The notes under the pieces were generated by a model, which was not told where the DNA came from, ran no database searches, and worked only from the letters and a program-made list of their open reading frames with translations. DNA of 41,405 bases from Lachnospiraceae bacterium UBA4364 (GTDB lineage: Bacteria; Bacillota; Clostridia; Lachnospirales; Lachnospiraceae). The stretch's first letter is position 1; each line of letters begins with the position of its first letter. The stretch covers positions 34,425 to 75,829 of the forward strand of contig DGSK01000031.1 in the NCBI GenBank assembly GCA_002393955.1. The letters run 5' to 3'. Of the stretch, positions 40,277 to 41,405 are shown piece after piece. A program made the position numbers and the translations under genes.

Positions 40277-41140
40277 CCTCCGCTCTGTTGCATTAAGGCG
40301 GTCGGATATTTCACGCACCTTCTCGTATGGGTAGTCACAAAAATCAGCTATTTCTTCAACTGTCTTCCCTCTTTTTAACATATCTTTGATCATTTCTGCG
40401 CGACCCTCTGCACGACCTTCCTCCTTAAACAACTGCATCGTTTCAGCTTCGTTATATTCTGTAAGGCACATGTTTTTCACCTCCGCTCTGTTGCCAACCA
40501 GGAATTCCCTTATCTGGAAATCCTCCGGCATTTCATCAATGGTGCGGTCTACCGCCTCTTCCAGAGACAGCTTTCCCTGATCCTTCTTGTTTCTCACACC
40601 GTCCACAAACCACGAATATTCCTTAAGCGGTCTGCAGCTTTCAAGCAGTTCTTTATTATTACCTAAGTTAATATTTATCAGTCTGACATTTACTTCTACA
40701 TCCGACAGTTCAGCATTCTTCGAAAATGAATCACTCAAATGCAGTATCTTATCAGGCACATCTTCCTTTCCGTTATAGAATGTCACCAGCTTCGGAACAG
40801 GAAGCTCTATCTGTCTCTTGCCATAAAGGTTCTGCTTCGTGGCATCAATGTATCTGTCATACAGACGCCCTAAATACATAAGCTGTCTCACCGGCATGTT
40901 CGGATTATAAGTACTCTGCTGCTCAAATAAACTTATAAACTCCGTAATGATGAATGACACATCATTGCGCATTCCCATGTAGACTGCATCCGACATGGTC
41001 GTGATCTCTATCGCATTCTCATCCGTATAGTCTGTGCCGTTTACCGCATTGTAAAGAGAAAGCGTCCATTTCTTATTCTCTTCCCTGCCAAAAATAAATA
41101 CAAAAAGACGGTCCTTGTACTCTCTGTTGATTTCGCTCAT
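40274..41140 (-). CDS. Rpn-family putative nuclease/transposase, copy 2
   Basis: A 288-residue near-duplicate of the gene at 37057-38007. The first 230 or so residues differ at only a handful of positions (for example VNGTDY for VNGTNY). The repeat tract is short (EGRAEGRAE) and is followed by MIKDMLKRGKTVEEIADFCDYPYEKV. The promoter, leader and Shine-Dalgarno are also duplicated. Its stop codon TAA falls inside the start of the PIN remnant, so the unit appears to have been joined to the beginning of a toxin gene. Confidence 0.85.
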   Translation of the reverse strand: MSEINREYKDRLFVFIFGREENKKWTLSLYNAVNGTDYTDENAIEITTMSDAVYMGMRNDVSFIITEFISLFEQQSTYNPNMPVRQLMYLGRLYDRYIDATKQNLYGKRQIELPVPKLVTFYNGKEDVPDKILHLSDSFSKNAELSDVEVNVRLININLGNNKELLESCRPLKEYSWFVDGVRNKKDQGKLSLEEAVDRTIDEMPEDFQIREFLVGNRAEVKNMCLTEYNEAETMQLFKEEGRAEGRAEMIKDMLKRGKTVEEIADFCDYPYEKVREISDRLNATERR

Positions 41141-41241
41141 TCATTTCTCCTTTCATTATAGATTCCACTTATAACTACTTCAACTGCAATTTCTTGGAAA
41201 AATGTGGCGAATGCCTTAGATATTTCCAGAAATGTAAGACC

Positions 41242-41270
41242 AATATATCACGGTGACTAAAATATGTAAA
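41242..41270 (-). promoter_or_regulatory. Promoter of Rpn copy 2
   Basis: TTTACA (41265-41270), 17-base spacer, TATATT (41242-41247) on the minus strand, identical to the boxes of copy 1. Confidence 0.65.
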
Positions 41271-41282
41271 GTGTGACATAAT

Positions 41283-41366
41283 TGCTCATCACAGGCAGAA
41301 AAGACATAAAAATAACAGGCTCCCTATTCCGGAAAGCCTGCCATTATTCTTTAAAATAGCTACCTA
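41283..41366 (-). repeat. 84-bp hairpin repeat, copy C
   Basis: Third copy. By analogy with copy A, which follows an Rpn gene, it may terminate a further unit to the right of the window; the last 39 bases of the window do not show an Rpn end. Confidence 0.8.
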
Positions 41367-41405
41367 TACCAAAAGCAGACAAGGGGCTGTCGCTTTAGAC
41401 AATAT

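Larger units (their letters stand above)
41141..41366 (-). repeat. 226-bp duplicated region upstream of Rpn copy 2
   Basis: Same length and nearly same sequence as 38008-38233. It contains the promoter at 41242-41270 and 84-bp repeat copy C at 41283-41366. Beyond 41366 similarity ends. Confidence 0.85.

Noticed and set aside
36971..41405. Insertion sequence or prophage
   Set aside because: No terminal inverted repeats with target duplications, no IS transposase of a known type, and no integrase or phage structural genes are seen; only Rpn-type genes and a repeated hairpin.

Overview
The window looks like chromosome of a low-to-mid GC, anaerobic, butyrate-forming Firmicute of the Lachnospiraceae, most like Butyrivibrio or Pseudobutyrivibrio (inference). 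The pointers are a thl-crt-hbd-bcd-etfB-etfA butyrate operon, a membrane-tethered GH5 cellulase, several c-di-GMP proteins including a cytoplasmic sugar-binding-like/GGDEF fusion, DUF6465, DUF975, DUF6273 and Rpn-type proteins, and tRNA genes without an encoded CCA end. Almost every gene is on the minus strand.

Layout. 1-60: the 3' end of a tRNA gene and a bidirectional terminator. 98-5270: a DUF6465 protein with its own promoter, then a probable operon read EAL phosphodiesterase, queH, argS. 5372-11691: a probable four-gene operon read GGDEF-EAL protein, MoxR ATPase, DUF58 protein, membrane transglutaminase. 11746-12147: two divergent tRNA-Leu genes (CAG and AAG anticodons) with clear promoters and terminators. 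12164-14509: substrate-binding/GGDEF sensor. 14743-20979: the butyrate operon, with hairpins between several genes. 21234-23177: GH5 cellulase with a CBM2-like module. 23266-24238: two plus-strand genes of unknown function. 24340-25251: DUF975 membrane protein.

25340-36837 holds uvrA and uvrB, separated by an AIM24 protein and three tandem paralogues built as zinc ribbon, membrane helix, TPR and C-terminal modules. The last two share nearly the same CnaB-like and YfaP-like core. 36971-41405 is accessory DNA: two near-identical Rpn-family genes with matching upstream regions, three copies of an 84-bp hairpin repeat, a fourth TPR paralogue (no zinc ribbon, DUF6273 C-terminus), and remnants of a VWA protein, a third Rpn gene and a PIN-domain toxin.

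How it fits together. The butyrate operon makes butyryl-CoA from acetyl-CoA, with Bcd-EtfAB as the likely energy-conserving step; no gene for releasing butyrate is in the window. The cellulase would supply sugar, and three c-di-GMP proteins suggest surface behaviour tuned to substrate. Best candidates for something undescribed are the zinc-ribbon/TPR family inside the uvrB-uvrA interval and the Rpn repeat array at the right end. All family calls come from reading the protein sequences by eye; no database search was run.
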